Below are positions 6,886 to 15,610 of a stretch of 19,773 nt of DNA, one piece after another. The notes under the pieces are model-generated. The model searched no databases and was not told where the DNA came from. It worked only from the letters and a program-made list of their open reading frames with translations. Origin of the DNA: Anaerolineae bacterium (GTDB lineage: Bacteria; Chloroflexota; Anaerolineae; DUEN01); the NCBI GenBank assembly GCA_021159845.1, contig JAGHDS010000132.1, forward strand, positions 1 through 19,773. The letters run 5' to 3'. Every line of letters begins with the position of its first letter. Position 1 is the stretch's first letter. Made by a program: the position numbers and the translations under genes.

Positions 6886-8259
6886 ATGGCTATTGATCTG
6901 AACATCGAGGAGATACGGTTGATCGGCGAGGCGTGGACCTCGCCGACGCTCTATTCCCATCTAACGACCCTGTGCGATTTCGGCAGCCGCTTTGGGGGAA
7001 CCCCCGGAGAGGCCGCCGCCCGCGACTGGCTGCGCGATCGGTTTTCCCAGTTGAACCTATCCAACGTGCATCTCGAATCGTTCACGTATACAGGCTGGCA
7101 TCGCGGCACCTGCCAGGTACGGATGCTGACTCCCAGGGAGATTCCTTTACCATCAGCCATCTCCCTAGTCTACTCCCCATCCACCCCACAGGGAGGCTTA
7201 CGGGCCGAGTTGGTCGATGTGGGTATGGGCACAGAAGAGGAGTTCTCAACCCACGATGGCAAGCTAACGGGTAAAATCGTCATGGTCAGCAGCGCTAGCC
7301 CCGAGGGCAGCAGGACGTGGATCCACCGACGTGAGAAATACGGACGAGCGGTAGCCGCAGGAGCCGCCGGGTTCCTCTTCGTGAACCACCTGCCGGGACG
7401 GCTGGCTCCCACCGGGTCTCTGCGCTCCGGGCGCATCGCCGAGATCCCAGCGGCCGGGCTATGTCTGGAGGACGGGTTCCTGCTATCGCGCTGGGCAGAA
7501 AAGGGCCCTGTGACCGTCGAGATGAACATTCAAAACGAATCGCGCCCCACAGAGGCCGCTCATGTGATCGGGGAGGTGCGCGGCAACCCTGGCCGGGAGA
7601 CGATCATCGTCGGGGCGCACTACGACGGCCACGACATCGCCCAGGGAGCTATGGACGATGGCAGCGGCGTGGCGCTGGTTTTGGAACTGGCACGACTGTT
7701 CGCTCCGCTAGCCGGCCGGCTCCCACGGGCCATCCGGTTTATCTGCTTCGCCGTAGAGGAGTTGGGCGTACTGGGATCTACCGAATACGTCCGCCAACAC
7801 GCCCAGGACCTGAATGACGTGGCGTTGATGCTGAACATAGACGGCGGCGTGACCGGCGGCGTAGGTGGGTTCAGCCTCTCTGGGTTCTCAGAACTCCGCC
7901 CGCTACTCCGGAGTTGGACGGAGGCGATGGAAATGCCCCTAAAGCTGGATGAGACCATCGCCACGGCCACGGACGCCTTCCCCTTCGTGCTGGCGGGGAT
8001 CCCGGCCATCAACATGCGATCGCGCGGCCGCGACCCCAAGCTCGGGCGCGGGTTCGGACACACGGCAGCCGACACCCTGGACAAAGTGGAGCCCAGGGAT
8101 CTCCACGATGCCGCCATGACTTTATCCCGCCTGCTCCTGCGCCTGGCCACATACCCGAATCCTCTCGCCCGTCGCCGCACCCGTGACAAGGTGAGACAGA
8201 TGTTGATTGAACACGACCTGGAGCGCCCCCTGCGCGCCCAGGATAAATGGCCTTTCTAG
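6886..8259 (+). CDS. M28-family zinc metallopeptidase with PA-like insertion
   Basis: The ATG at 6886 is preferred over GTG 6880, since GAGGTGA lies just before the ATG. The 457-residue protein has all expected M28 di-zinc residues: His245 in GAHYDGH, Asp257 in MDDGSG, catalytic Glu291 and ligand Glu292 in VEELG, Asp319 in NIDGG and His392 in GHTAADTLDKV. A PA-like segment lies about 100-215, before the catalytic block. No signal peptide is visible, so it probably acts in the cytoplasm, unlike many secreted M28 enzymes. Members are aminopeptidases or carboxypeptidases of the Q/S/N groups; specificity cannot be told. It sits 93 bases after the permease gene and before an M20D hydrolase, which suggests a role in degrading imported peptides. 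The short hairpin GGCAAG/CTTGCC at 6832-6850 lies in the gap. Confidence 0.9.
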   Translation: MAIDLNIEEIRLIGEAWTSPTLYSHLTTLCDFGSRFGGTPGEAAARDWLRDRFSQLNLSNVHLESFTYTGWHRGTCQVRMLTPREIPLPSAISLVYSPSTPQGGLRAELVDVGMGTEEEFSTHDGKLTGKIVMVSSASPEGSRTWIHRREKYGRAVAAGAAGFLFVNHLPGRLAPTGSLRSGRIAEIPAAGLCLEDGFLLSRWAEKGPVTVEMNIQNESRPTEAAHVIGEVRGNPGRETIIVGAHYDGHDIAQGAMDDGSGVALVLELARLFAPLAGRLPRAIRFICFAVEELGVLGSTEYVRQHAQDLNDVALMLNIDGGVTGGVGGFSLSGFSELRPLLRSWTEAMEMPLKLDETIATATDAFPFVLAGIPAINMRSRGRDPKLGRGFGHTAADTLDKVEPRDLHDAAMTLSRLLLRLATYPNPLARRRTRDKVRQMLIEHDLERPLRAQDKWPF

Positions 8260-8292
8260 CAAGCAACAACACACAGAACGAAGGATATGCTC

Positions 8293-9486
8293 ATGGGACC
8301 CTCTCTTCCCGAGCTGAAGGAACGCGTCATGTCCGCCGTGGATGCCATGCGTGATGATCTGATTCGTATCAGCACGACGATCCACGAGCATCCAGAGGTC
8401 GCCTTCGAGGAATACCAGGCCATGCAGCTCCTGAGCGATACGGCGGAACGGCATGGCTTCGTCGTCGAAAGGGGAATAGCCGACTTGCCCACCGCCTTCC
8501 GGGCCCAACGCTCTGGGGCAAGTCCCGGCGTCACCGTCGCCTTCCTGGCGGAATACGACGCCCTACCCGGCCTCGGACACGCCTGCGGCCACAACATCAT
8601 CGGTACAGCAGCGCTGGGCGCGGCGTTGGCCGTCGGCACCGTGATCGACGAGCTCCCGGGCACCGTCGTGCTCCTGGGCACCCCCGCTGAGGAGAAAGGC
8701 GGCGGCAAGGCCTTATTGGTCGACCGAGGGGCCTTCCAGGACATCGACGTGGCCATGATGATCCATCCATCGGTGCGGAACATGACACGGCGTCGGTCGT
8801 TGTCTTCCCACAACCTCTTCTTCGAGTTCTTCGGTAAAGCAGCTCACGCGGCCGCCGCCCCGGATGAGGGGATCAATGCCCTGCACGGCGTCATCCTGCT
8901 ATTCAACAACGTGAACGCTCTGCGTGGCCACGTTCCCGACGGCGTGCGCATCCACGGTATCATACCGGACGGCGGTGATGCCCACAACATCGTCCCGGAG
9001 TATGCGACCGCCCGGTTCAGCGTGCGCGCCCCCACCAGCACCCTGGCACAGGAGATCGTCGATAAGGTCATCGTCTGTGCCCAAGCGGCGGCTATGGCGA
9101 CAGGCGCCCAGGTGAAAATCCAGGACCTGTATCACTACGATAACATGATTCCCAACCCCATCCTGGCAGACCTCTTCGATCGGAACTTGCACCTGCTGGG
9201 CCGCGAAGTTCAAGAGCCAGACGCCAACGAGCGCATGGGGTCCACGGACATGGGCAACGTTAGCCATGTGGTACCCGCTCTGCACGCTTACATCGCCATC
9301 GCCGATGAGGGAGTAGCCGGGCACACACCCGAGTTCAGGGAGGCCGCGGTATCCCCGCGCGGCCACGAAGGGCTTATCGCCGGTGCCAAGGCCCTGGCCA
9401 TGACGGCCATCGACCTGCTCACGGACCCGGGGACGTTTCGCCAGGTTCAGGAGACTTTCCGGCAAAGCATAGCGGAGAACGCATGA
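8293..9486 (+). CDS. M20D-family amidohydrolase (N-acyl-amino-acid / peptide hydrolase)
   Basis: ATG 8293 is placed 7 bases after AAGGA; ATG 8287, two codons earlier, is almost on top of that site. The 397-residue protein shows the M20D pattern: HEHPEVAFEEY near the N-terminus, AEYDALPGLGHACGHN (Asp89, His96, Cys98, His100), TPAEEKGGG with Glu133/Glu134, an inserted dimerisation domain (about 175-290) with FFGKAAHAAAAPDEGINAL, and a C-terminal GHTPEF. Such enzymes remove acyl groups from amino acids or cleave aminobenzoyl-glutamate-like amides and small peptides, using one or two divalent metals. It lacks a signal peptide. It starts 33 bases after the M28 gene, so the two are probably one transcript. 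The exact substrate is unknown; aminoacylase and AbgA/AbgB-like activities are both possible. Confidence 0.9.
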   Translation: MGPSLPELKERVMSAVDAMRDDLIRISTTIHEHPEVAFEEYQAMQLLSDTAERHGFVVERGIADLPTAFRAQRSGASPGVTVAFLAEYDALPGLGHACGHNIIGTAALGAALAVGTVIDELPGTVVLLGTPAEEKGGGKALLVDRGAFQDIDVAMMIHPSVRNMTRRRSLSSHNLFFEFFGKAAHAAAAPDEGINALHGVILLFNNVNALRGHVPDGVRIHGIIPDGGDAHNIVPEYATARFSVRAPTSTLAQEIVDKVIVCAQAAAMATGAQVKIQDLYHYDNMIPNPILADLFDRNLHLLGREVQEPDANERMGSTDMGNVSHVVPALHAYIAIADEGVAGHTPEFREAAVSPRGHEGLIAGAKALAMTAIDLLTDPGTFRQVQETFRQSIAENA

Positions 9487-9490
9487 AACG

Positions 9491-9523
9491 ATAGGGCCCC
9501 AACTCCTGGAGTTGGGGCCCTGT
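9491..9523. terminator. Bidirectional palindromic terminator between convergent operons
   Basis: AGGGCCCCAACTC (9493-9505), loop CTG, and GAGTTGGGGCCCT (9509-9521) form a perfect 13-pair stem, extended by one wobble and one pair. It lies 7 bases after the M20D stop and 32 bases from the M42 stop on the other strand. TGTCTCTCT follows rather than a pure T-run. Confidence 0.75.
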
Positions 9524-9554
9524 CTCTCTGCCAGCTCAACGACTCAATCCTTCA

Positions 9555-10547
9555 TCAGCCGAGATCGATCGGCTCACGCAGGAAGCCCAGGATCAGGCGC
9601 ACCGTGTTGGTCACATCCTCATAATCCACCATCTCCGACGGGGAGTGCAAATAGCGTGTCGGGATGGACACGCAGCCCGTGGGCACACCAGCACGGCTCG
9701 TCTGGATGGACGCGGCATCCGTCGAGCCCAGCTCCAGCACCTCAAGCTGGTAGGGAATGCCCAGCCGCTCAGCCGTCTCTATCAAGCGATCCTTCACTTT
9801 GGGATGGGCCAGCATACCGCGATCTTTCACCTTGATCGCCGGGCCGGCTCCCAGTTTCATCGGCCGTTTACGCGCCTCGGGGGTATCCCCCGTCGCCGTG
9901 ACATCAATCGCCAACGCCAGGTCGGGCTCCACGCCAAAGGCCGATGTCGTAGCGCCGCGCAAACCCACTTCCTCCTGCACAGTGAACACACCTACCACCT
10001 CGTGTGGTGTATCCTGGAGCTGCTTCATCACCTCGATCAGAATCGCGCAGCCCACGCGATCGTCCAGGGCCTTTGCCACAAGGCGAGGCCCCAAATCGAC
10101 GAAGTCGCGCAAGAAGACGGCCGGGTCTCCCACGCGTACCGGACAGTCCTCACGCGACGCAGCGCCCACGTCGATGAACATCTGCGCCAGCGTCGGATCT
10201 CCCTCCGCCTTCTCCTCGCGATTGATGACTCCCACCCGGCCATCCCGGAACTGCACGCGCCCGCCACGCAGGTTCAGGGGATAAACCCCACCGATATTGG
10301 TAAAACGGATAAATCCCTTCTCGTCTACGTAAGTCGCCATCACGCCGATCTCGTCCATATGCGCGGCCAGCATCACGCGCATACCACCCGGCCGGATCGG
10401 CTTCCTCACAGCGATCAGATTCCCGAGCGCGTCCACACGCCACTCATCCACAACATCGGCGATCTCAGCCCGAATGAGCTCGCGCACCCGGTCCTCATAG
10501 CCAGACGGGCCCCATGATTCCACCAGTTTCTGGATTAAGTCCTTCAC
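9555..10547 (-). CDS. M42-family metallo-aminopeptidase (paralog 1)
   Basis: GTG 10547 is chosen: GAGAGGAGC lies just upstream, and the protein then begins like its neighbours (KDLIQKLVESWGPSGYED). The upstream extension to 10622 has no family similarity. The 330-residue product carries the M42 metal site: His63 and Asp65 in AAHMDEIG, Asp162/Asp163 in KALDDRVGC, Glu192/Glu193 in VQEEVGLRGA, Asp215 in AIDVT and His301 in YLHSPSE. M42 enzymes are large cytoplasmic shell-like assemblies (TET) that trim N-terminal residues from short peptides, or endoglucanase-annotated relatives (FrvX/YsdC). It is last of three M42 genes, 82 bases after paralog 2. This and the third paralog share the D-V-T segment and look closer to each other than to the middle one. 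Confidence 0.92.
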   Translation of the reverse strand: MKDLIQKLVESWGPSGYEDRVRELIRAEIADVVDEWRVDALGNLIAVRKPIRPGGMRVMLAAHMDEIGVMATYVDEKGFIRFTNIGGVYPLNLRGGRVQFRDGRVGVINREEKAEGDPTLAQMFIDVGAASREDCPVRVGDPAVFLRDFVDLGPRLVAKALDDRVGCAILIEVMKQLQDTPHEVVGVFTVQEEVGLRGATTSAFGVEPDLALAIDVTATGDTPEARKRPMKLGAGPAIKVKDRGMLAHPKVKDRLIETAERLGIPYQLEVLELGSTDAASIQTSRAGVPTGCVSIPTRYLHSPSEMVDYEDVTNTVRLILGFLREPIDLG

Positions 10548-10629
10548 TTTGCTGCTCCTCTCTGACGAGTCATTCCCGCTGCCTTCCCTGATCCCCAGGC
10601 ACAGCACAAATGGACATTCCAAGTCCCCC

Positions 10630-11670
10630 TTAGCGTGCCAGCACGTCCGGGGAAATGCGCTTCAGGGCAGCCTCCATAAGCTGGATCGTCCAATCCATAT
10701 CCTGCTTGTCAAGCAATGAGACTGGGCCATGAATATACCGACAAGGAACTGCGACCACAGCGCTCGGCACGCCCTCCCGAACCAGATGGATACGGCCGGC
10801 ATCGGTACCTCCAACGCCCGGCTGTTTGATCTGATACGGGATGCCTGCCTGCTCCGCCGTCTGGATCAGGAAGCGCAACAAGCGAGGATCCACGATGACA
10901 GAGCGATCCATAGCCGTGAGTGCCGGCCCCTTGCCCAGTTCCGTCGTAGGACTCTCATCCTTCTCCTTGAGGAGATCGTCGGCAACAGTACCCTCCAGAG
11001 CGATGGCTAAGTCCGGGTCGATGCCGTAAGCGGCCACCCGCGCCCCCCGCAGACCGATCTCCTCCTGAACGGCAAAGACGGCATGTAACTCAACGGGATA
11101 GGGACCGGCGGCGAGCAATGCCGCCAGGACCGTACACCCAGCACGATCATCAAAGGCCTTGCCCTTGACACGCGGCCCCAAATCGGCAAAGGTCGTATCG
11201 AACACGGCTCGATCACCGCGCTTGACCAAGCGCTCGGCTTCCTCTCGGCTGGACGCGCCGATGTCGATTCGCAAATCGTCCACGCCCAGCACCTTCTTCC
11301 GCTCGGCGCTGCCTAACAGATGAATCGGCTTTATCCCAATGACGCCAGGGATCGCGTCCTTGCCCACCCGCACGGCCTTGGCAGGCAGGATGCGATCGTC
11401 GATCCCGCCCACCTTTTGGAATTGCAGATACCCATCTTTGTCCGCGCGGATGACCATCAAGCCCACCTCATCCATATGGGCTTCCACCATCACCCGCAAA
11501 GGGTCCTCTACCGTGGCTCGCTGTACGGCGATCAGGTTCCCCAATGCGTCCACCCGTATCTCATCCACATACGGCGCTATGGCCTCTTTCAGGATCGCCC
11601 GTACAGCGCCCTCATCCCCGGAGACGCCCGGGGCTTCCGAAAGCTGTTTGAGTAATGCCCATGTGTCCAT
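10630..11670 (-). CDS. M42-family metallo-aminopeptidase (paralog 2)
   Basis: ATG 11670 follows GAGAGG at a suitable distance and gives a 346-residue protein of normal length. The metal site is complete: His65 and Asp67 in EAHMDEVG, Asp174/Asp175 in KAFDDRAG, a QEEIGLRGA glutamate pair, and His314 in YIHGP. The position that is Asp in the two flanking paralogs (AIDVT, ALDVT) is Glu here (ALEGT), as in glutamyl-aminopeptidase/FrvX-like members, and the metal-proximal loop reads VADDLLKEKDESPTTELG. This suggests a different residue preference from its neighbours, which is inference. It starts 12 bases after the stop of paralog 3, and the three genes very likely form one transcript for peptide turnover in the cytoplasm. 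Confidence 0.92.
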   Translation of the reverse strand: MDTWALLKQLSEAPGVSGDEGAVRAILKEAIAPYVDEIRVDALGNLIAVQRATVEDPLRVMVEAHMDEVGLMVIRADKDGYLQFQKVGGIDDRILPAKAVRVGKDAIPGVIGIKPIHLLGSAERKKVLGVDDLRIDIGASSREEAERLVKRGDRAVFDTTFADLGPRVKGKAFDDRAGCTVLAALLAAGPYPVELHAVFAVQEEIGLRGARVAAYGIDPDLAIALEGTVADDLLKEKDESPTTELGKGPALTAMDRSVIVDPRLLRFLIQTAEQAGIPYQIKQPGVGGTDAGRIHLVREGVPSAVVAVPCRYIHGPVSLLDKQDMDWTIQLMEAALKRISPDVLAR

Positions 11671-11682
11671 CGACAGCCTCTC

Positions 11683-12738
11683 TCAATCCATCCGTAGCGC
11701 GTCCAGGAATGTGTCATCCAACCCGGCGATGAAATGCGCCAAAAGACGCCCCGCCCGCTGGAGATCCCTGAGCGAAATGGTCTCGACCGAAGTATGCATA
11801 CTCCGCAACGGAATGGAGATCAACCCCGTAGGAATGCCCGCCTTCGTAACTTGCATGGCCCATGCATCGGTACCGGTGGCCGCCGGGATAGGGTCAACCT
11901 GATAGGGGATCTCATTCGCCTTCGCCACAGCCTCCAAACGCTCGAACACAGCCGGATGAATGTTGGGCCCGAAAGCGATGGCTGGCCCTTTACCCACATC
12001 CATCGTCTCGGTCTCGCTCACACCCGGCTGGCTACCGAACGTCACGTCCAAGGCGATACCCACGGTGGGAGTGACAGCGAAAGTGCTCGTCGTGGCTCCC
12101 CGCAATCCCACCTCCTCCTGCACCGTCGCGACGGCGTATACATTCCAGGCATGGCGCATCCTCTGCAACATGTCCAGGCAGGCAAGCACGGCCGTCACAC
12201 ACGCCCGGTCGTCGAAGGCCTTTCCAGCCACCAGATCGTTTTTTAGCTCGATCATGGAGCGGTTGACGGTGACCAGGTCGCCCACACGAACCTGAGCGGT
12301 CACCTCGTCCGGCGGCAGGCCCACGTCGATCAGCAGATCATGATGAGAGATCACTCGACCGCGCTCACTCGCCGGCAACACATGAGGCGGCCGGCTGCCG
12401 ATGATCCCCGGTAGGTCCTTCCGGCCGTGAACGATCACCTCCTGTCCCAACAGGACGCGATCGTCGAACCCGCCGACCGAGGTAAAGCGGATGAATCCCT
12501 TCTCCACCCCGGTCACGATGAGGCCAATCTCGTCCATATGAGCAGCGAGCATGACGCTCGGCCCATCTCCCCCAGCCGCGTACCCCCGGCGAAGGGCAAC
12601 CACATTGCCCATCGCATCCACACGCACCTCATCGGCCAGGGCACGCATCTGTTCCACGACCAGCGAGCGAACCTCGTCCTCATAGCCGGAGACGCCCGAG
12701 GCCTCCGATAGCCGTTGTAATACTGTCTTTACTTCCAC
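11683..12738 (-). CDS. M42-family metallo-aminopeptidase (paralog 3)
   Basis: GTG 12738 is the likely start: GGAGG lies 8 bases before it, and the product begins VEVKTVLQRLSEASGVSGYED, matching the family N-terminus. Longer forms from 12834 or ATG 12753 add unmatched residues. The 351-residue protein has the complete M42 metal site: His67 in AAHMDEIG, Asp176 in KAFDDRAC, QEEVGLRGA, ALDVTFG, and His315 in MHTSVE. It is the first of the three tandem M42 genes, all in the same direction. An aminopeptidase acting on short peptides is the expected role. A glycosidase function (the old endoglucanase M label) is unlikely, although the gene follows glycogen phosphorylase. Confidence 0.92.
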   Translation of the reverse strand: MEVKTVLQRLSEASGVSGYEDEVRSLVVEQMRALADEVRVDAMGNVVALRRGYAAGGDGPSVMLAAHMDEIGLIVTGVEKGFIRFTSVGGFDDRVLLGQEVIVHGRKDLPGIIGSRPPHVLPASERGRVISHHDLLIDVGLPPDEVTAQVRVGDLVTVNRSMIELKNDLVAGKAFDDRACVTAVLACLDMLQRMRHAWNVYAVATVQEEVGLRGATTSTFAVTPTVGIALDVTFGSQPGVSETETMDVGKGPAIAFGPNIHPAVFERLEAVAKANEIPYQVDPIPAATGTDAWAMQVTKAGIPTGLISIPLRSMHTSVETISLRDLQRAGRLLAHFIAGLDDTFLDALRMD

Positions 12739-12763
12739 GCTTGACGCCTCCATACCGAACCAC

Positions 12764-12792
12764 AATCTACACAAAGAGAGCCGGTGTTCCAA
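12764..12792 (-). promoter_or_regulatory. Possible promoter of the M42 operon
   Basis: On the minus strand TTGGAA (12792-12787), a 17-base spacer and TAGATT (12769-12764) lie just upstream of the GTG at 12738. Each box matches consensus at four of six bases, so support is moderate. The leader would be only about 20 bases, but a ribosome site fits in it. Confidence 0.35.
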
Positions 12793-12817
12793 ACGCCCAC
12801 GGATGATGGCCCACGCC

Positions 12818-12849
12818 CGGCGGGAACATAGCACATCATGTTCCGCCGC
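12818..12849 (-). terminator. Hairpin after glycogen phosphorylase
   Basis: GGAACAT (12823-12829) pairs with ATGTTCC (12838-12844), and after a one-base bulge the GC-rich flanks add about four pairs. It begins about 37 bases beyond the phosphorylase stop and precedes the M42 promoter candidate. There is no T-run, so it may be only a partial terminator or a stabilising 3' hairpin. Confidence 0.45.
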
Positions 12850-12885
12850 CAGCCGGACACCGCCCCGACCAACTCCCTGGACGCC

Positions 12886-15441
12886 TTACGCCCAACGTAT
12901 CAGTCGGGTCTCGAACTTGTTCGACAAGGCCGGATGTAAGGGTAACATCCGTACTCCGTATACGTGATCCCCGCTGGATTCAGGTCGTAGCCGAGCCCGA
13001 TAGCGGTATCGATTCGCGTCCAGAGTCTCAACCAAAGTCATTGGGGCAACCTCGAAAACGCCTGGCTTATCATCCTCCTGCAAACGGCAGACGAGCTCCA
13101 CGATCACCTCATCCGGCGAGAGCCCGTCCAGATACACCTCGGCCGTGACCTCGATCTCCTCTCCCAGAGTGATCGCCGCATCTCCGGGCCCCTGGGCTGT
13201 GATGGTCGTCAACGGCCACAGTGCCGAGACTCGCTCCTTCCATATCGCAAGGTCCCGCGCCCCGGCGAAATCATCCTCCCCAAGCTTGCGCCCATATGCC
13301 ATCGCAGGCAAGTACATCTCCTGGACATACTCTTGCACCATGCGTCGCGTGTTGAAGTAAGGAGCCACGGACCGAATGGCCGCCTTCATACGTCGCACCC
13401 ACTCATGCGGGATCCCATCCTCGCCTCGCTCGTAGAAGAGAGGGATGATCTCTTCCTCCAACACGGAGTAAAGGGCCAACGCCTCCGCTTCATCCTGGAG
13501 CTGTTGATCGACGAATTCCCGCGTCTCCCCGAAGGCCCAACCATTTGAGCCATCGTACCCCTCAGCCCACCAGCCGTCCAGGACGGAGCAGTGGGGCACG
13601 CCGTTCAATGATGCTTTCTGCCCACTGGTGCCGCTGGCCTCGTTGGGACGCCGCGGCGTATTGAGCCACAGATCCACTCCCTGAACCAGGTAGCGGGCCA
13701 TATTCATGTCATAGTCTTCCAGGAAGATGATGCGCCCTTGAAACTCCGGCAATTGCGAAAGCTGGTGAATGTGCTGGATGAGCTTCTTGCCAGGATCATC
13801 CGCCGGATGCGCCTTCCCCGCGAAGATGATCTGCACCGGACGGTCCGGGTTGGCAAGCAACCTTCGGGCGCGCTCCTGATCCCAGAAGATGAGCGTAGCT
13901 CGCTTATATGTGGCAAACCGCCTGGCGAAGCCGATGGTAAGGGCGTTGGGATCCAATATCCCCTCAGCTTCCGAGACCCTCCTCACCGACTCGCCGTGAC
14001 GCAGACGCTGGCGGCGAACATGCTCCCTGACGAATTCGATCATCCGGAGCTTGGCCTGGCGATGAGCATCCCAAAGCTCCACATCGGGGATCTCGTTGAT
14101 CGGGGCCCACGTCTCCGACTGCTCCAGTTGCTCCCTCCAGCCCGCGGGCAAGTAGCGATCGTACAGTGAAGCCATCTCCGGAGCCAACCAGGAATCGGTA
14201 TGTATACCGTTTGTGATCGCCCCAATCGGGACCTCCTCCACCGGCACCTCCGGCCACACCGATTGCCACATACGACGGGAGACGGTTCCATGCAGTCGGC
14301 TGACACCATTGCGTTTGCTGGAGACCCGCAGGGCCAGCGCTGTCATGCTGAATTGTGCCCCCCAAGGCAATTCGAAGCGCCCGAGGGAGAGGAAAGTCTC
14401 GCGGTCTACGCCCAGCCGAGGCCAGAAATGCCCGAAATAGCGATCCATCAGATCGAAGCTGAAGGCATCGTTGCCAGCAGACACGGGCGTATGCGTAGTG
14501 AAGACCGTGTTCGCGGCCACGGCCTCACGCGCGGCGGCAAAGGGCAAGCCCTGCGCCACCAGCTCGCGCATACGCTCCAGCACGAGGAAGGCCGAATGCC
14601 CTTCGTTCATATGCCATACGGCCGGCTGTATCCCCAGCGCCCGCAGGGCGCGCACGCCACCAATCCCCAACATGAATTCCTGGGAGATGCGCATCTCCTG
14701 ATCGCCACCATACAGCCGGGCGGAGAGTTCCCGATCGGCGGGAGCATTCAGCGGGACGTCCGTATCCAGGAGATAGACGTAAACCCGGCCGATTTGTATG
14801 CTCCACACTCGAGCGTGAACGACGCGCCCGGGCAGATCCACGGAGACGATGATCTGGTGTCCCTCGTCATCCACGGCCGGACGCACAGGGACCTCGGAGA
14901 AGTTAATCTTTTCATAGCTGGCCTGCTGCCATCCATGCACGTCGATATGCTGGCGGAAGTACCCCTGTGGATAGAGGAATCCCACCCCCACGAGAGGCAC
15001 TCCCAGGTCGCTGGCCGCCTTACAGTGATCGCCAGACAGGATGCCCAGCCCGCCGGAATAGATAGGCAACGCCTCGTGCAGCCCGAACTCGGCCGAGAAG
15101 TACGCGATCACCCCATCCCCTGCCTGGGGATACTGCTCGGCGAACCAGGTCGAGCGGGAGCGCATATACTCGTCAAAGTGCGCCATCACCCGATCATAGG
15201 CAGCCACGTAGCCCGGATCGGCCGCGGCCAAGTCCAACCGTTCCTGAACCACACCGCGCAGGAACTGCACCGGGTTATGATCCACGCGCTCCCACAGCTC
15301 CGGATCCAGATCCCGGTAAAGGGCCTGGGCCTCCGGATGCCAGCTCCACCACAGGTTATATGCCAATTCATTGAGCCGATTGAGCCGATCGGGCACAGCC
15401 GGGAAAACCGACACGCGGCCCAAAACCTTCAATTTCCGCAC
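12886..15441 (-). CDS. glgP: Glycogen/alpha-glucan phosphorylase (DUF3417 type)
   Basis: This 851-residue protein removes glucose 1-phosphate from alpha-1,4-glucans using pyridoxal phosphate. It is the shorter bacterial-archaeal type: an N-terminal DUF3417 region (about 10-115, with LNELAYNLWWSWHPEA), then the glycosyltransferase family 35 core with YFSAEFGLHEALPIYSGGLG, WHMNEGHSAF and FARRFATYKRA. The cofactor Lys609 lies in EASGTSGQKASLNG, followed by SVLDGWWAEGYDG. A beta-rich C-terminal extension (about 735-851) is normal for this type. The usual GMKA around the lysine is GQKA, a mild change. The start is GTG 15441; GCGAGG lies directly before it. An internal TTG at 15432, three codons in, has better spacing to the same site and is an alternative. 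It is divergent from the isochorismatase operon and upstream of the M42 genes. Confidence 0.95.
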   Translation of the reverse strand: MRKLKVLGRVSVFPAVPDRLNRLNELAYNLWWSWHPEAQALYRDLDPELWERVDHNPVQFLRGVVQERLDLAAADPGYVAAYDRVMAHFDEYMRSRSTWFAEQYPQAGDGVIAYFSAEFGLHEALPIYSGGLGILSGDHCKAASDLGVPLVGVGFLYPQGYFRQHIDVHGWQQASYEKINFSEVPVRPAVDDEGHQIIVSVDLPGRVVHARVWSIQIGRVYVYLLDTDVPLNAPADRELSARLYGGDQEMRISQEFMLGIGGVRALRALGIQPAVWHMNEGHSAFLVLERMRELVAQGLPFAAAREAVAANTVFTTHTPVSAGNDAFSFDLMDRYFGHFWPRLGVDRETFLSLGRFELPWGAQFSMTALALRVSSKRNGVSRLHGTVSRRMWQSVWPEVPVEEVPIGAITNGIHTDSWLAPEMASLYDRYLPAGWREQLEQSETWAPINEIPDVELWDAHRQAKLRMIEFVREHVRRQRLRHGESVRRVSEAEGILDPNALTIGFARRFATYKRATLIFWDQERARRLLANPDRPVQIIFAGKAHPADDPGKKLIQHIHQLSQLPEFQGRIIFLEDYDMNMARYLVQGVDLWLNTPRRPNEASGTSGQKASLNGVPHCSVLDGWWAEGYDGSNGWAFGETREFVDQQLQDEAEALALYSVLEEEIIPLFYERGEDGIPHEWVRRMKAAIRSVAPYFNTRRMVQEYVQEMYLPAMAYGRKLGEDDFAGARDLAIWKERVSALWPLTTITAQGPGDAAITLGEEIEVTAEVYLDGLSPDEVIVELVCRLQEDDKPGVFEVAPMTLVETLDANRYRYRARLRPESSGDHVYGVRMLPLHPALSNKFETRLIRWA

Positions 15442-15523
15442 CTCGCATGATTAATGATAAGCAGATGGCCTGGCTCACACCAAGCAAGACACCTATGCAC
15501 GAAATAGGAGCGATCACCCGGAG

Positions 15524-15552
15524 AGTATACTGCGATACAACTATCTGGTCAA
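15524..15552 (-). promoter_or_regulatory. glgP: Sigma-70-type promoter of the phosphorylase gene
   Basis: On the minus strand TTGACC (15552-15547), a 17-base spacer, then TATACT (15529-15524). Each box has one mismatch to consensus. Transcription would start near 15517, leaving a leader of about 75 bases before GTG 15441. Confidence 0.75.
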
Positions 15553-15610
15553 TCTCTCCATATTTTGATTTTATGTAGCTACTCAATCCCTCCAACTGCA
15601 GAACGCAGAT

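Noticed and set aside
9645..10517. 290-residue open frame antisense to M42 paralog 1
   Set aside because: It lies wholly on the reverse of a gene with an intact metal site; His/Arg-rich shadow translation.
14200..15450. 416-residue open frame antisense to glgP
   Set aside because: It is the opposite-strand shadow of a well-supported glycogen phosphorylase in high-GC DNA; no motif is seen.
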